Positions 7,607 to 16,141 of a stretch of 64,000 nt of DNA are shown piece after piece. Source of the DNA: Rhodococcus_G sp042879035. Lineage in GTDB: Bacteria > Actinomycetota > Actinomycetes > Mycobacteriales > Mycobacteriaceae. The DNA lies in contig NZ_JBIAOU010000025.1 of NCBI RefSeq assembly GCF_042879035.1, positions 1 through 64,000 of the forward strand, read 5' to 3'. Numbering within the stretch: the stretch's first letter is position 1; every line of letters starts with the position of its first letter. A program made the position numbers and the translations under genes. The notes under the pieces were generated by a model, which worked only from the letters and a program-made list of their open reading frames with translations, was not told the DNA's origin and ran no database searches.

Positions 7607-8914
7607 TCACACCGCCGCGGGTTCCGCGGTGCGGCCGCGGATGGCGAGCGACATCGCGGCCGCGATCGCGCAGAGCCCGCCCGCGACGTAGAACGCTGCG
7701 TCGTAACCGCCGACGTGGTCGCGGACCAGTCCGGCGAGGAAGGCCACCAGCCCGGCCCCGATCTGGTGCGAGGCCAGCACCCAGCCGAACACGATCGGAG
7801 CGTCGGCACCGAAGTGCTTGCGACACAGCGCGACCGTGGGTGGCACCGTCGCGACCCAGTCGAGGCCGTAGAAGATCACGAACGCGATCATCGGCGGGTG
7901 CACCGTCGCCGCGAACAGGATCGGCAGGAACACCAACGAGATGCCGCGCAGCAGGTAGTAGGTGCCGAGCAGCTTGCGGGCGTCGAAGCGGTCGGTGAAC
8001 CAACCCGACGCCACGGTGCCGACCACGTCGAAGATCCCGATCACCGCGAGCAGGCTCGCCGCCGCGGTCGTGGGCATGCCGTGGTCGTGGGCGGCGGGCA
8101 CGAAATGGGTCCCGACCAGGCCGTTGGTGCTCGCACCGCAGATCGCGAAGGTGCCGGCGAGCAGCCAGAACACCCGGGTCCGGGCCGCGCCGACCAGCAC
8201 GGACAGTGCCCGCGTGGCGGCCCCGCCCCGACCGGACGGGGGTGGCGGCGCGGGTTCGGCGTGGTCGGGTGCGGCACCGTACGGCACCGTCCCGACGTCG
8301 GACGGCTTGTTGCGCAGGAACAGCAACACCAGCGGCACGACGGCCAGCGCGGAGACCGCCACCGTCAGTGCGACGACCTGCCAGCTGTAGTGCTCGGAGA
8401 TCATCGCCAGGATCGGCAGGAACACCAACTGCCCGGCGGCGCTGCCCGCCGTCAGGATGCCGGTGACCAGACCGCGGCGGGCGACGAACCAGCGGTCGAC
8501 GACGGTCGCGACGAATGCGAGGGCCATCGAGCCGGTGCCCAGGCCGACGAGGACACCCCACAGCAGCACCAGCTGCCACTGGGCCGTCATGAACACCGTG
8601 AGCCCGCTGCCGGCCGCGACCAGCAGCAGCGCCGCCGTCACGACCTTGCGCATGCCGAACTTCTCCATCAGCGCGGCAGCGAACGGTGAGGTGAGCCCGT
8701 AGAGCACCAGGTTGATCGACACGGCGGACGAGATCGCGGCGCGGGACCACCCGAAGTCCTCGTGCAGGGGGTCGATGAGGATCGACGGCGCGGCCCGGAA
8801 GCTCGCCGCCCCGACGAGTGCGAGGAACGCGATGGCCGCGACCAGCCAGGCGTAGTGGAGGCGCGGTGGGGTCGACGTTTCGGCGGGGTGCGGCGGCACG
8901 AGCTCGGAAGTCAC
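7607..8914 (-). CDS. MFS transporter (oxalate/formate antiporter-like)
   Basis: The 435-residue protein has about twelve hydrophobic helices in two halves, separated by a hydrophilic loop rich in proline (GAAPDHAEPAPPPPSGRGG) near residues 205-230. The loop between helices 2 and 3 reads FGMRKV and its counterpart in the second half reads DRFDARK, as expected of MFS family members. The layout resembles monocarboxylate/oxalate-formate type carriers, but the substrate cannot be assigned. The start GTG 8914 is 72 bases from the divergent GlxA-type regulator, which probably controls it. Confidence 0.84.
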   Translation of the reverse strand: MTSELVPPHPAETSTPPRLHYAWLVAAIAFLALVGAASFRAAPSILIDPLHEDFGWSRAAISSAVSINLVLYGLTSPFAAALMEKFGMRKVVTAALLLVAAGSGLTVFMTAQWQLVLLWGVLVGLGTGSMALAFVATVVDRWFVARRGLVTGILTAGSAAGQLVFLPILAMISEHYSWQVVALTVAVSALAVVPLVLLFLRNKPSDVGTVPYGAAPDHAEPAPPPPSGRGGAATRALSVLVGAARTRVFWLLAGTFAICGASTNGLVGTHFVPAAHDHGMPTTAAASLLAVIGIFDVVGTVASGWFTDRFDARKLLGTYYLLRGISLVFLPILFAATVHPPMIAFVIFYGLDWVATVPPTVALCRKHFGADAPIVFGWVLASHQIGAGLVAFLAGLVRDHVGGYDAAFYVAGGLCAIAAAMSLAIRGRTAEPAAV

Positions 8915-8986
8915 GGGGGCAAGTCTGCGGGATGACGACCCTCCCGAACCAATGGCCAGAAGGACAACATGTGAAAGAATCCGGCC

Positions 8987-9970
8987 ATGCATCGTGTGGT
9001 GGTCCTGGCACTGGACGGAGTGGTGCCCTTCGAGCTCGGCATTCCGTCGCGCATCTTCGGGATGGCCGAGAACGCGGCGGGCGAGCGGCTGTACGAGGTG
9101 ATGACGTGCACCCCGGACGGCGGTCCGGTGCGCACGGAGGCCGACTTCTCGGTGTCGGTCGACCACGGACCGGAACTGTTGGCCAGTGCCGACACGGTGG
9201 TGATCCCGGCGACGTACGACCTCGGCTCGACGTACAACGGACACCTCCCCGACCATCTCGGGGAGGTGCTCGCGTTCGTGCGCCCCGACGCCCGCTACGT
9301 CGCGATCTGCATCGGGGGCTACGTCCTGGCCGCCGCCGGCCTCCTCGACGGGCTGCGCGCGACCACGCACTGGCGGCACGCCGAGCACTTCCAGCGCACG
9401 TATCCACGGGTGCGGGTCGACCCCGACGTGCTGTTCGTCGACGAGGGACAGGTCCTCACCTCCGCCGGGGTCGCCGCGGGCCTCGATCTGTGCCTGCACG
9501 TCGTCCGCCGCGATCACGGCGCCGACGTCGCCACCCGCGTCGCGAAACGCTCGGTCGTACCGGCGTGGCGGGACGGCGGTCAGGCGCAGTTCATCGAACG
9601 CCCGGTTCCGGCCCATGCCGCGGATTCGACTGCGGCGACCCGCGACTGGGCGCTGCAACGGCTGGACGAACCGTTGCAGCTGTCCCGCCTCGCCCGGCAC
9701 GCCAACATGAGCGTGCGCACGTTCACCCGCAGGTTCGCCGACGAGGTGGGTACGACACCGGCGAAGTGGCTGATCACGCATCGCGTGGACCGGGCCCGGC
9801 AGCTCCTCGAGACCACCGACCTGTCGGTCGACGTCATCGCCGCCGACGTCGGTTTCGGGACCGCCACGTCGCTGCGCCAGCACATGGCCGCGCAGCTCGG
9901 CGTGCCGCCGTCCGCGTACCGCAAGACGTTTCGCGGACAACCGGCCGCGGAGGCGACGATCACACCGTGA
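8987..9970 (+). CDS. GlxA-type AraC family transcriptional regulator
   Basis: The 327-residue protein joins an N-terminal DJ-1/PfpI-like domain (residues 1-180, with VAICIGGYVLAAAGLLDG at the nucleophile elbow) to a C-terminal AraC-type double helix-turn-helix (about residues 222-315, LSRLARHANMSVRTFTRRF and IAADVGFGTATSLRQHM). This is the GlxA arrangement used to sense small metabolites. It is transcribed divergently from the MFS gene, so that transporter is the obvious target. The ATG lies 11 bases before the 3' boundary overlap partner on the other strand is reached only at the far end (9960-9970). Confidence 0.88.
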   Translation: MHRVVVLALDGVVPFELGIPSRIFGMAENAAGERLYEVMTCTPDGGPVRTEADFSVSVDHGPELLASADTVVIPATYDLGSTYNGHLPDHLGEVLAFVRPDARYVAICIGGYVLAAAGLLDGLRATTHWRHAEHFQRTYPRVRVDPDVLFVDEGQVLTSAGVAAGLDLCLHVVRRDHGADVATRVAKRSVVPAWRDGGQAQFIERPVPAHAADSTAATRDWALQRLDEPLQLSRLARHANMSVRTFTRRFADEVGTTPAKWLITHRVDRARQLLETTDLSVDVIAADVGFGTATSLRQHMAAQLGVPPSAYRKTFRGQPAAEATITP

Positions 9971-10859
9971 GCTTGGCCTTGAGCGTCGCGATGGTCTCGG
10001 CCGAGAGCCCGAGTCCGTTGGTGAGGTAGTTGTCGAACGTGCCGAAGCTGGTGGTGACCTCGTCGAGTCCGGCCTGGAGGAACTCGGGCGAGACCCCCAT
10101 CAGCACCCGCATCGCTTCGCCGGCCTGCTCCCCCTGCGCGGCCGCGGTCTTCGTGGCGGTCGCCTCGATCGACTCCTTCGAGTACTCGTTGGTGAGCAGG
10201 TAGTTGCTCATCACCGTCGCGTCGTCGACCCCGGCGATCTTCAGCAGCACCGCGCTCGCCCACCCCGTGCGGTCCTTGCCCGCGGTGCAGTGGATGATCT
10301 GAGGTCCGTCGGTGGAGGCGATGTCGCCGAGCAGGGTCGCGAACTCGGCGCGCATCGCCGGGTTGCTCACGAACTGCCGATTGGCACCGACGAGGACGGC
10401 TGCCGCGCTCTGCGGGGTCGAGAGGTCGACCGTCGACGCGACCGCGCCGTTCGAGGCCGCGCCGGTGATGTCGACGTTCGTGTAGCGCGCGCCGGCCGGA
10501 ACCCGGTCGGGCGCCTTGCCGATCTCCGCCGCGGTCCGCAGGTCGTAGACCGCCGCGATGTCGAGGGAATCCAGCGTCGTGGCATCGGCATCGCTCGGCG
10601 TCAGCGCATTGGCCCGATAGACGACACCCGCCCGGACCCGGTGCCCGTCGGACGTGACGTATCCGCCGTCCGGACCGGCGAGGTCACGAAAGTTGTTGAC
10701 GGACGAGAGCCTCGGCGTCGGCGCAGCGACCGACGCCACCGCCTGCGTCGCCGCGACCGACGAGGTCGCTACGGTGTCGTCGGTCGTCGACTGACCGCAT
10801 CCGGCGAGGGCGAGCGCCATCGCCGCGACGACACCGACAGTTGCGAAACTGGACTTCAA
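9960..10859 (-). CDS. Lipoprotein tyrosine/lipid phosphatase, PtpB-like
   Basis: The 299-residue protein begins with a lipoprotein signal peptide whose lipobox LAGC puts the lipidated cysteine at residue 21, so it is anchored outside the cytoplasmic membrane. The body is a PtpB/LipA-type dual-specificity phosphatase: NNFRDLAGPDGGYVTSDGHRVRAG, VYDLRTAAEIGKAPD, and the P-loop HCTAGKDRTG with the catalytic cysteine and arginine. Such enzymes act on phosphotyrosine and phosphoinositides. It converges on the regulator gene with an 11-base overlap. It belongs to no obvious operon. Confidence 0.88.
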   Translation of the reverse strand: MKSSFATVGVVAAMALALAGCGQSTTDDTVATSSVAATQAVASVAAPTPRLSSVNNFRDLAGPDGGYVTSDGHRVRAGVVYRANALTPSDADATTLDSLDIAAVYDLRTAAEIGKAPDRVPAGARYTNVDITGAASNGAVASTVDLSTPQSAAAVLVGANRQFVSNPAMRAEFATLLGDIASTDGPQIIHCTAGKDRTGWASAVLLKIAGVDDATVMSNYLLTNEYSKESIEATATKTAAAQGEQAGEAMRVLMGVSPEFLQAGLDEVTTSFGTFDNYLTNGLGLSAETIATLKAKLTV

Positions 10860-10989
10860 CGGTTCTCCTTCATGATTCTTAGTTGGGCTATGAATGCTGT
10901 GCCTCGAAAGTGGCCCAACTGCAAAGCACCGGAGAACGGCCGATGGCCGATTCGCTTACGACGGTGAACATTTCCCTACATCCGCCGCA

Positions 10990-11328
10990 TCACCCCGGGT
11001 CCGGATCCTGCCCGAGGCGGTCCAACAGGTCGACGGCCGCGCGGGCGTAGTCCCCGATCCACCGGTCGTGGATGCGTTTGATCGGCAGGGGCGCCAGCGC
11101 GAGGCGCCGCTCCCGTCCGACCTTGCGCCCGGTCACCAACTCGGCCCGTTCGAGGACCTTGAGGTGCTGGAGGACGGTGGTGCGATCGAGGTCGGGAAAC
11201 CGGGCGCACAGCTCGCCGGTGTTGCACGGCGCCTCCTTGAGTACGTCGAGCATGCGCCGACGTGTCGCCGACGCGAGCGCTTTGAACACCCGGTCGTCGT
11301 TCGCGTCCTCGCCACCGTCCACCGACAT
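10990..11328 (-). CDS. ArsR family transcriptional repressor
   Basis: A 112-residue winged-helix protein: FKALASATRRRMLDVLKE, then the recognition region DLDRTTVLQHLKVLERAELV and the wing VGRERRLALAPLPI. It lacks the cysteine and histidine metal-site clusters of SmtB/ArsR sensors, and belongs to the ArsR group paired with SRPBCC proteins. The partner gene is divergent, with only 16 bases between the two start codons. Both starts lie in one inverted repeat, the likely operator, so the repressor probably controls itself and its partner at once. Confidence 0.88.
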   Translation of the reverse strand: MSVDGGEDANDDRVFKALASATRRRMLDVLKEAPCNTGELCARFPDLDRTTVLQHLKVLERAELVTGRKVGRERRLALAPLPIKRIHDRWIGDYARAAVDLLDRLGQDPDPG

Positions 11329-11349
11329 GTTGTAAAATTACAACATGTC
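11324..11349. promoter_or_regulatory. Inverted-repeat operator covering two start codons
   Basis: Twelve-base perfect arms (11324-11335 and 11338-11349) flank a 2-base AA spacer. Both start codons are inside: CAT at 11326-11328 for the ArsR gene and ATG at 11345-11347 for the AHSA1 gene. There is no space for a ribosome-binding site on either side, so both messages are probably leaderless, and bound repressor would block both promoters. Confidence 0.75.
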
Positions 11350-11821
11350 TGATTCGAGCGCACTCACCACACTGAGCTTCACCGTGTCCGGTCACGTGTC
11401 CCGGCCCTGCGCCGAGGTGTACGAGGCGGTCGCCGACCCCGAGCAGTTGTCGAAGTACTTCACCACCGGCGGCGCCCGTGGACGTCTCGAGGCGGACACC
11501 GAGGTCACCTGGGACTTCGCCGACTTCCCCGGCGCCTTCCCCGTCGCCGTCGTCGCGGCCGAACCGCCCCGCCGCATCGTCATCGAGTGGGACGGGACCG
11601 CCACCACCTCCGAGTCCGGGAAGACGACCACGACGTTCGAGTTCGAACCCGTCGACGACGACACCCGCACCCTGGTGACGATCACCGAATCGTCCTGGCA
11701 ACCAACGGAAGAGGGCGCGAAGAACGCATTCGGCAACTGCATGGGCTGGACCGGAATGCTCGCCGCGCTCAAGGTGTGGGTCGAGCACGGCATCAACCTG
11801 CGCGACGGCTTCTACAAGTGA
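11345..11821 (+). CDS. SRPBCC (AHSA1-like) domain protein
   Basis: The 158-residue protein is a START/Bet v 1-like domain of the AHSA1 group: an N-terminal SGHVSRPCAEVYEAVADPEQLSKYFTT, strands around VTWDFADFPGAFPV and VIEWDG, and the C-terminal helix NCMGWTGMLAALKVWVEHGINLRDG. These proteins bind hydrophobic ligands; the function of ArsR-linked members is generally unknown. The gene shares its operator with the divergent ArsR gene, suggesting ligand- or stress-induced expression. Confidence 0.87.
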   Translation: MSDSSALTTLSFTVSGHVSRPCAEVYEAVADPEQLSKYFTTGGARGRLEADTEVTWDFADFPGAFPVAVVAAEPPRRIVIEWDGTATTSESGKTTTTFEFEPVDDDTRTLVTITESSWQPTEEGAKNAFGNCMGWTGMLAALKVWVEHGINLRDGFYK

Positions 11822-11837
11822 GCCGCACACGAGCAAA

Positions 11838-11865
11838 GCCGCGTCACCGATATCGGTGACGCGGC
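11838..11865. terminator. Perfect 28-base palindrome, likely bidirectional terminator
   Basis: Bases 11838-11865 form a perfect palindrome centred on TA, placed 16 bases after the AHSA1 stop and eight bases from the 3' end of the convergent tRNA-Val. It could end transcription from both sides. There is no T-run on either side. Confidence 0.6.
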
Positions 11866-11872
11866 ATGGCGG

Positions 11873-11944
11873 TGGGCGCGGAGGGTTTCGAACCCCCGAC
11901 CGCTGGTGTGTAAAACCAGAGCTCTACCACTGAGCTACACGCCC
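11873..11944 (-). tRNA. tRNA-Val (anticodon TAC)
   Basis: The 72-base minus-strand sequence folds into a standard cloverleaf. The acceptor arms GGGCGTG and CGCGCCC pair, with one G-T. The D arm contains AGCTCAGTGGTAGAGC. The anticodon stem CTGGT/ACCAG encloses TTTACAC, giving anticodon TAC. The T loop is GGTTCGAAACC-like. The CCA end is not encoded. Confidence 0.93.
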
Positions 11945-11984
11945 GGAACCGGCGAACGCAGTCGTGCCGTTCGCCGGATCGCAC

Positions 11985-12449
11985 TCAGGAATCTAGCGCG
12001 GCGAGCGCTTTCTCCCAAGCCGCCTGGTCACGGGCCTCTCCGGGGCCGTTCATCTCGGCGAACCGGATGATGCCGCCCTTGTCGACGACGAAGGTGCCGC
12101 GGTTGGGGTAGCCGGCCTTCTCGTTGAACACCTCGTACGCCTGCGTCACGGCGCCGTGCGGCCAGAAGTCGGAGAGCAGCGGGAAGGTGTAGCCCTGTTC
12201 GGCCGACCAGATCTTGTGGGTCGGAGGCGGACCGACGGAGATCGCGACGACGGCGGTGTCGTCGTTCTCGAAGGTCGGCAGGGTGTCCCGGACGCGACAC
12301 AACTCGCCCTGGCAGGTACCGGTGAACGCCAGCGGATAGAACACGATCAGGACGTTCTTCTTCCCCCGGTAGTCCGCGAGGGACACTTCCTGGTTGTTCT
12401 GGTCCCTGAGCGTGAAGTCGGGCGCGACGGTGCCCACGGCCAACGGCAT
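11985..12449 (-). CDS. ahpE: Peroxiredoxin AhpE-type
   Basis: The 154-residue protein has the peroxiredoxin active site FYPLAFTGTCQGEL, with the peroxidatic cysteine near residue 46 and the preceding threonine. A second cysteine (GELCRVR) sits five residues further on. The C-terminal FVVDKGGIIRFAEM is typical. It reduces hydroperoxides and peroxynitrite; in mycobacteria AhpE is recycled by mycothiol/mycoredoxin. Matches Rv2238c in position, next to the DUF3052 gene 34 bases upstream in the same orientation. Confidence 0.93.
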   Translation of the reverse strand: MPLAVGTVAPDFTLRDQNNQEVSLADYRGKKNVLIVFYPLAFTGTCQGELCRVRDTLPTFENDDTAVVAISVGPPPTHKIWSAEQGYTFPLLSDFWPHGAVTQAYEVFNEKAGYPNRGTFVVDKGGIIRFAEMNGPGEARDQAAWEKALAALDS

Positions 12450-12483
12450 GACGACCTCCTGGGTCTCGATGGTGGGGAGCCGG

Positions 12484-12906
12484 TCAGCGCTTCGCGGGAC
12501 GGGCCTTCGGCTGCACCAGCCGGCTTCCGGACCAGGATCCCAGATTGGCGGCGGAGGTCTGCGTCAGGCCCGCTGTCGGGGCCGATTCGGCGATCTCGCT
12601 GGGTTCGACGTGCCCGGGCTGGCCGGTCTTCGGTGTGAGCACCCAGACGAACCCGTCGTCGGCGAGGGGCCCGATGGCGTCCATCAACGCGTCGACGAGA
12701 TCGCCGTCGCCGTCCCGCCACCACAGCAGGACCACGTCGATCACCTCGTCGGAGTCCTCGTCCAGCAGTTCGCCGCCGATGATGTCCTCGACGGCGGCTC
12801 TCAGGTCGTCGTCGGTGTCCTCGTCCCAGCCCAGTTCCTGCACAGCCATGTCTTGGGTGATGCCCAGTTTCTGGATGTAGTTCTGGGCGTCGGCCGCGGC
12901 GACCAC
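12484..12906 (-). CDS. DUF3052 family protein
   Basis: A 140-residue acidic protein: QNYIQKLGITQDMAVQELGWDEDTDDDL, an acidic middle (IIGGELLDEDSDEVIDVVLLWW), and ADDGFVWVLTPKTGQPGHVEPSEI. This is the DUF3052 family found across actinobacteria and known at the same place as Rv2239c. No function is established. The GTG start at 12906 is 12 bases after GAGG. Divergent from aceE across 284 bases. Confidence 0.85.
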   Translation of the reverse strand: MVAAADAQNYIQKLGITQDMAVQELGWDEDTDDDLRAAVEDIIGGELLDEDSDEVIDVVLLWWRDGDGDLVDALMDAIGPLADDGFVWVLTPKTGQPGHVEPSEIAESAPTAGLTQTSAANLGSWSGSRLVQPKARPAKR

Positions 12907-13190
12907 GGTGGTGTCCTCCTCATATGTTCGGGCTGTAACCTCCAGCACCCGATCGGTGTTGATCGGTAGTGAAAGCGAACATGGTCGACGCCTTCCGCGC
13001 AAGCGGACCGGGCCGAATTGCGTGAACAAATATTCGGACGCCCGACGAACGAACCTCGGGTACACCCCGGCCGACCTGGTTTGGCAGGATTAGCAATGGA
13101 TCACCATCATTAACAAACCACGCCGCCGTCACACTTGGGGGCGTGGATGGATAGGGCGCCACACCGAGCGTCCACCGCGATGAGGAGCAA
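12907..13190. promoter_or_regulatory. Divergent promoter region of DUF3052 and aceE, with an inverted repeat
   Basis: The 284-base interval holds no gene. It contains an inverted repeat with arms CCACGCC (13118-13124) and GGCGTGG (13140-13146) separated by 15 bases, about 45 bases upstream of aceE. This could be an operator or a leader hairpin. The AGGAGC six bases before the aceE ATG is its ribosome-binding site. Confidence 0.4.
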
Positions 13191-16004
13191 ATGTTGTCCG
13201 AGCAGACCCAGGACCCGGTATCGCCTCTTACGCCGAGTCCCGCACCCGGATCCGACGGCCGCGTGCGAGTGATTCGTGAGGGTGTCGCGTCCTACCTTCC
13301 CGACATCGATCCCGACGAGACCGGCGAGTGGATCGAGAGCTTCGACGATCTGTTGGAGCGGTCGGGTCCCGCTCGCGCGCGCTACCTGATGTTGCGCCTA
13401 CTCGAGCGCGCCGGCGAGAACCACGTCTCCATCCCGGCCCTGACTTCCACCGACTTCGTCAACACCATCCCCACCGAGAACGAACCCTGGTTCCCCGGTG
13501 ACGAGGAGGTCGAGCGCCGCTACCGCGCCTGGATCCGGTGGAACGCCGCGATCATGGTGCACCGCGCCCAGCGTCCCGGAGTCGGCGTCGGCGGCCACAT
13601 CTCGACGTACGCGTCGTCGGCCGCGCTGTACGAGGTCGGCTTCAACCACTTCTTCCGAGGCAAGGACCACCCCGGCGGCGGCGACCACATCTTCGTCCAG
13701 GGCCACGCCTCGCCCGGCATCTACGCGCGCGCGTTCCTGGAGGGCCGTATCCCGGCCGAGCAGATGGACGGGTTCCGCCAGGAGGCCAGCCACGCCGCGG
13801 GCGGACTGCCCTCCTACCCGCATCCGCGCCTGCTGCCCGACTTCTGGGAGTTCCCCACGGTGTCGATGGGCCTCGGCCCGATGAACGCGATCTACCAGGC
13901 CCGGTTCAACCACTACCTGAACGACCGCGGCATCAAGGACACCACGCAGCAGCACGTGTGGGCGTTCCTCGGCGACGGCGAGATGGACGAGCCGGAGTCG
14001 CGTGGCCTCGCGCACGTCGCCGCGACCGAGGGCCTCGACAACCTGACGTTCGTCGTCAACTGCAACCTGCAGCGCCTCGACGGCCCGGTCCGCGGCAACG
14101 GCAAGATCATCCAGGAGCTGGAGTCGTTCTTCCGCGGCGCCGGCTGGAACGTCATCAAGGTCGTCTGGGGTCGCGAGTGGGACTCCCTGCTGCACGCCGA
14201 CAAGGACGGCGCGCTGGTGAACCTGATGAACGTCACGCCGGACGGCGACTACCAGACCTACAAGGCCAACGACGGCGGCTACGTCCGTGAGCACTTCTTC
14301 GGACGCGACCCGCGCACCAAGGAACTGGTCAAGGACCTGAGCGACCAGGAGATCTGGAATCTCAAGCGCGGCGGCCACGACTACCGCAAGATCCACGCCG
14401 CGTACGCGGCCGCGATGGCGCACAAGGGCCAGCCGACGGTCATCCTGGCGCACACCATCAAGGGCTACACCCTCGGCAAGCACTTCGAGGGCCGCAATGC
14501 CACGCACCAGATGAAGAAGCTGACGCTCGACGACCTGAAGGCGTTCCGCGACCTGCAGCGGATCCCGATCTCCGACGCCGAGCTCGAGAAGGATCCGTAC
14601 CTGCCGCCGTACTACCACCCCGGGCCGGATGCTCCGGAGATCCAGTACATGCTCGAGCGGCGCAAGTCCCTCGGCGGGTTCCTGCCGTCCCGCCGCACCG
14701 ACGCGGCGCCGCTGCCCGTGCCGGACATCTCCGCACTCGACGCGATCCGCAAGGGTTCCGGCAAGCAGGAGGTCGCGACGACGATGGCGCTGGTCCGTGT
14801 CATCAAGGAACTGTTGCGCGACAAGGAGATCGGCAAGCGCATCGTGCCGATCATTCCCGACGAGGCCCGCACCTTCGGTATGGACTCGTGGTTCCCGTCG
14901 CTGAAGATCTACAACCGCAACGGGCAGCTGTACACCTCCGTCGACGCCGAACTGATGTTGGCGTACAAGGAGTCCAGCGTCGGCCAGATCCTGCACGAGG
15001 GCATCAACGAGGCCGGATCGACGGCTTCGTTCACCGCGGTCGGCTCCTCCTACGCGACGCACGGCGAGCCGATGATCCCGCTGTACATCTTCTACTCGAT
15101 GTTCGGGTTCCAGCGGACCGGCGACGGACTGTGGGCGGCCGCGGACCAGATGTCGCGCGGCTTCGTCCTGGGCGCCACCGCCGGCCGCACCACGCTCACC
15201 GGTGAGGGCCTGCAGCACGCGGACGGCCACTCGCTGCTGCTCGCGTCGACGAACCCGGCCGCAGTCACCTACGACCCGGCGTTCTCCTACGAGATCGCGC
15301 ACATCGTTCGTGACGGCATCCGCCGGATGTACGGCGGTACGGAAGGCGTGGCCGGTTTCGGTGGCGAGAACGTCTTCTACTACCTGACCATCTACAACGA
15401 GCCGTACGTGCAGCCGGCGGAGCCGGAGAACCTCGACGTCGAGGGCCTGCTCAAGGGCATCTACCTGTACCACCGCGGCACCGGAACGGGCCCGAAGGCC
15501 CAGATCCTGGTGTCGGGTGTCGCGATGCCCGAGGGCCTGCGTGCCGCGCAGCTCCTCGCCGACGACTGGGGCGTCTCCGCCGACGTCTGGTCGGTCACCT
15601 CGTGGGGCGAGCTGCGCCGCGAGGGCATCGAGTGCGACCGGGATGCACTGCACAACCCGGACGCACCGGCACGGCGGCCGTACGTGGCAACGGCACTGTC
15701 CAGTGCGGTGGGTCCGTTCGTCGCGGCCTCCGACTGGATGCGCGCCGTCCCGGACCAGATCCGGCAGTGGGTGCCCGGCGACTACACCACCCTCGGCACC
15801 GACGGGTTCGGGTTCTCCGACACCCGTACGGCGGCGCGGCGGTACTTCAACGTCGACGCCGAGTCGATCGCGGTGGCGGTCCTGGCCGGCCTCGCCCGGG
15901 AGGGGTCGATCGCGCACAACGCTCCGTCCGCAGCGGCCCGTCAGTACCGGATCGACGACGTGTTCGCCGCTCCGACCTCGATGAAGGACCCGGGCAGCGC
16001 GTAG
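13191..16004 (+). CDS. aceE: Pyruvate dehydrogenase E1 component (homodimeric)
   Basis: The 937-residue protein is full length for AceE. Visible features include GGGDHIFVQGHASPGIYARAF near residue 160, the thiamine-diphosphate motif GDGEMDEPES beginning near residue 262 and running to the conserved asparagines of VVNCNLQRLDG, and the transketolase-like C-terminal half (EGLQHADGHS, TIYNEPYVQPAEP). It decarboxylates pyruvate and transfers acetyl groups to E2 lipoyl domains, supplying acetyl-CoA to the fatty-acid genes downstream. E2 and E3 are not in the window. Synteny matches Rv2241. Confidence 0.97.
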   Translation: MLSEQTQDPVSPLTPSPAPGSDGRVRVIREGVASYLPDIDPDETGEWIESFDDLLERSGPARARYLMLRLLERAGENHVSIPALTSTDFVNTIPTENEPWFPGDEEVERRYRAWIRWNAAIMVHRAQRPGVGVGGHISTYASSAALYEVGFNHFFRGKDHPGGGDHIFVQGHASPGIYARAFLEGRIPAEQMDGFRQEASHAAGGLPSYPHPRLLPDFWEFPTVSMGLGPMNAIYQARFNHYLNDRGIKDTTQQHVWAFLGDGEMDEPESRGLAHVAATEGLDNLTFVVNCNLQRLDGPVRGNGKIIQELESFFRGAGWNVIKVVWGREWDSLLHADKDGALVNLMNVTPDGDYQTYKANDGGYVREHFFGRDPRTKELVKDLSDQEIWNLKRGGHDYRKIHAAYAAAMAHKGQPTVILAHTIKGYTLGKHFEGRNATHQMKKLTLDDLKAFRDLQRIPISDAELEKDPYLPPYYHPGPDAPEIQYMLERRKSLGGFLPSRRTDAAPLPVPDISALDAIRKGSGKQEVATTMALVRVIKELLRDKEIGKRIVPIIPDEARTFGMDSWFPSLKIYNRNGQLYTSVDAELMLAYKESSVGQILHEGINEAGSTASFTAVGSSYATHGEPMIPLYIFYSMFGFQRTGDGLWAAADQMSRGFVLGATAGRTTLTGEGLQHADGHSLLLASTNPAAVTYDPAFSYEIAHIVRDGIRRMYGGTEGVAGFGGENVFYYLTIYNEPYVQPAEPENLDVEGLLKGIYLYHRGTGTGPKAQILVSGVAMPEGLRAAQLLADDWGVSADVWSVTSWGELRREGIECDRDALHNPDAPARRPYVATALSSAVGPFVAASDWMRAVPDQIRQWVPGDYTTLGTDGFGFSDTRTAARRYFNVDAESIAVAVLAGLAREGSIAHNAPSAAARQYRIDDVFAAPTSMKDPGSA

Positions 16005-16141
16005 CGACGTCGACACCGCCCCCGAACGCCCCGGCACCGACACGGTGCCGGGGCGTTCGGCCGCCGGTGCGCGTCACGGTCGTGGTCCACGTGGCGGCGG
16101 CGACGGTGGCGTAGGTTTCGAAGTCGTGGGGTTTGGAAGCC

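Noticed and set aside
13398..16043. Very long open frame (881 codons) antisense to aceE
   Set aside because: Arginine, valine and glycine rich with no domain; a shadow of high-GC third positions in aceE.
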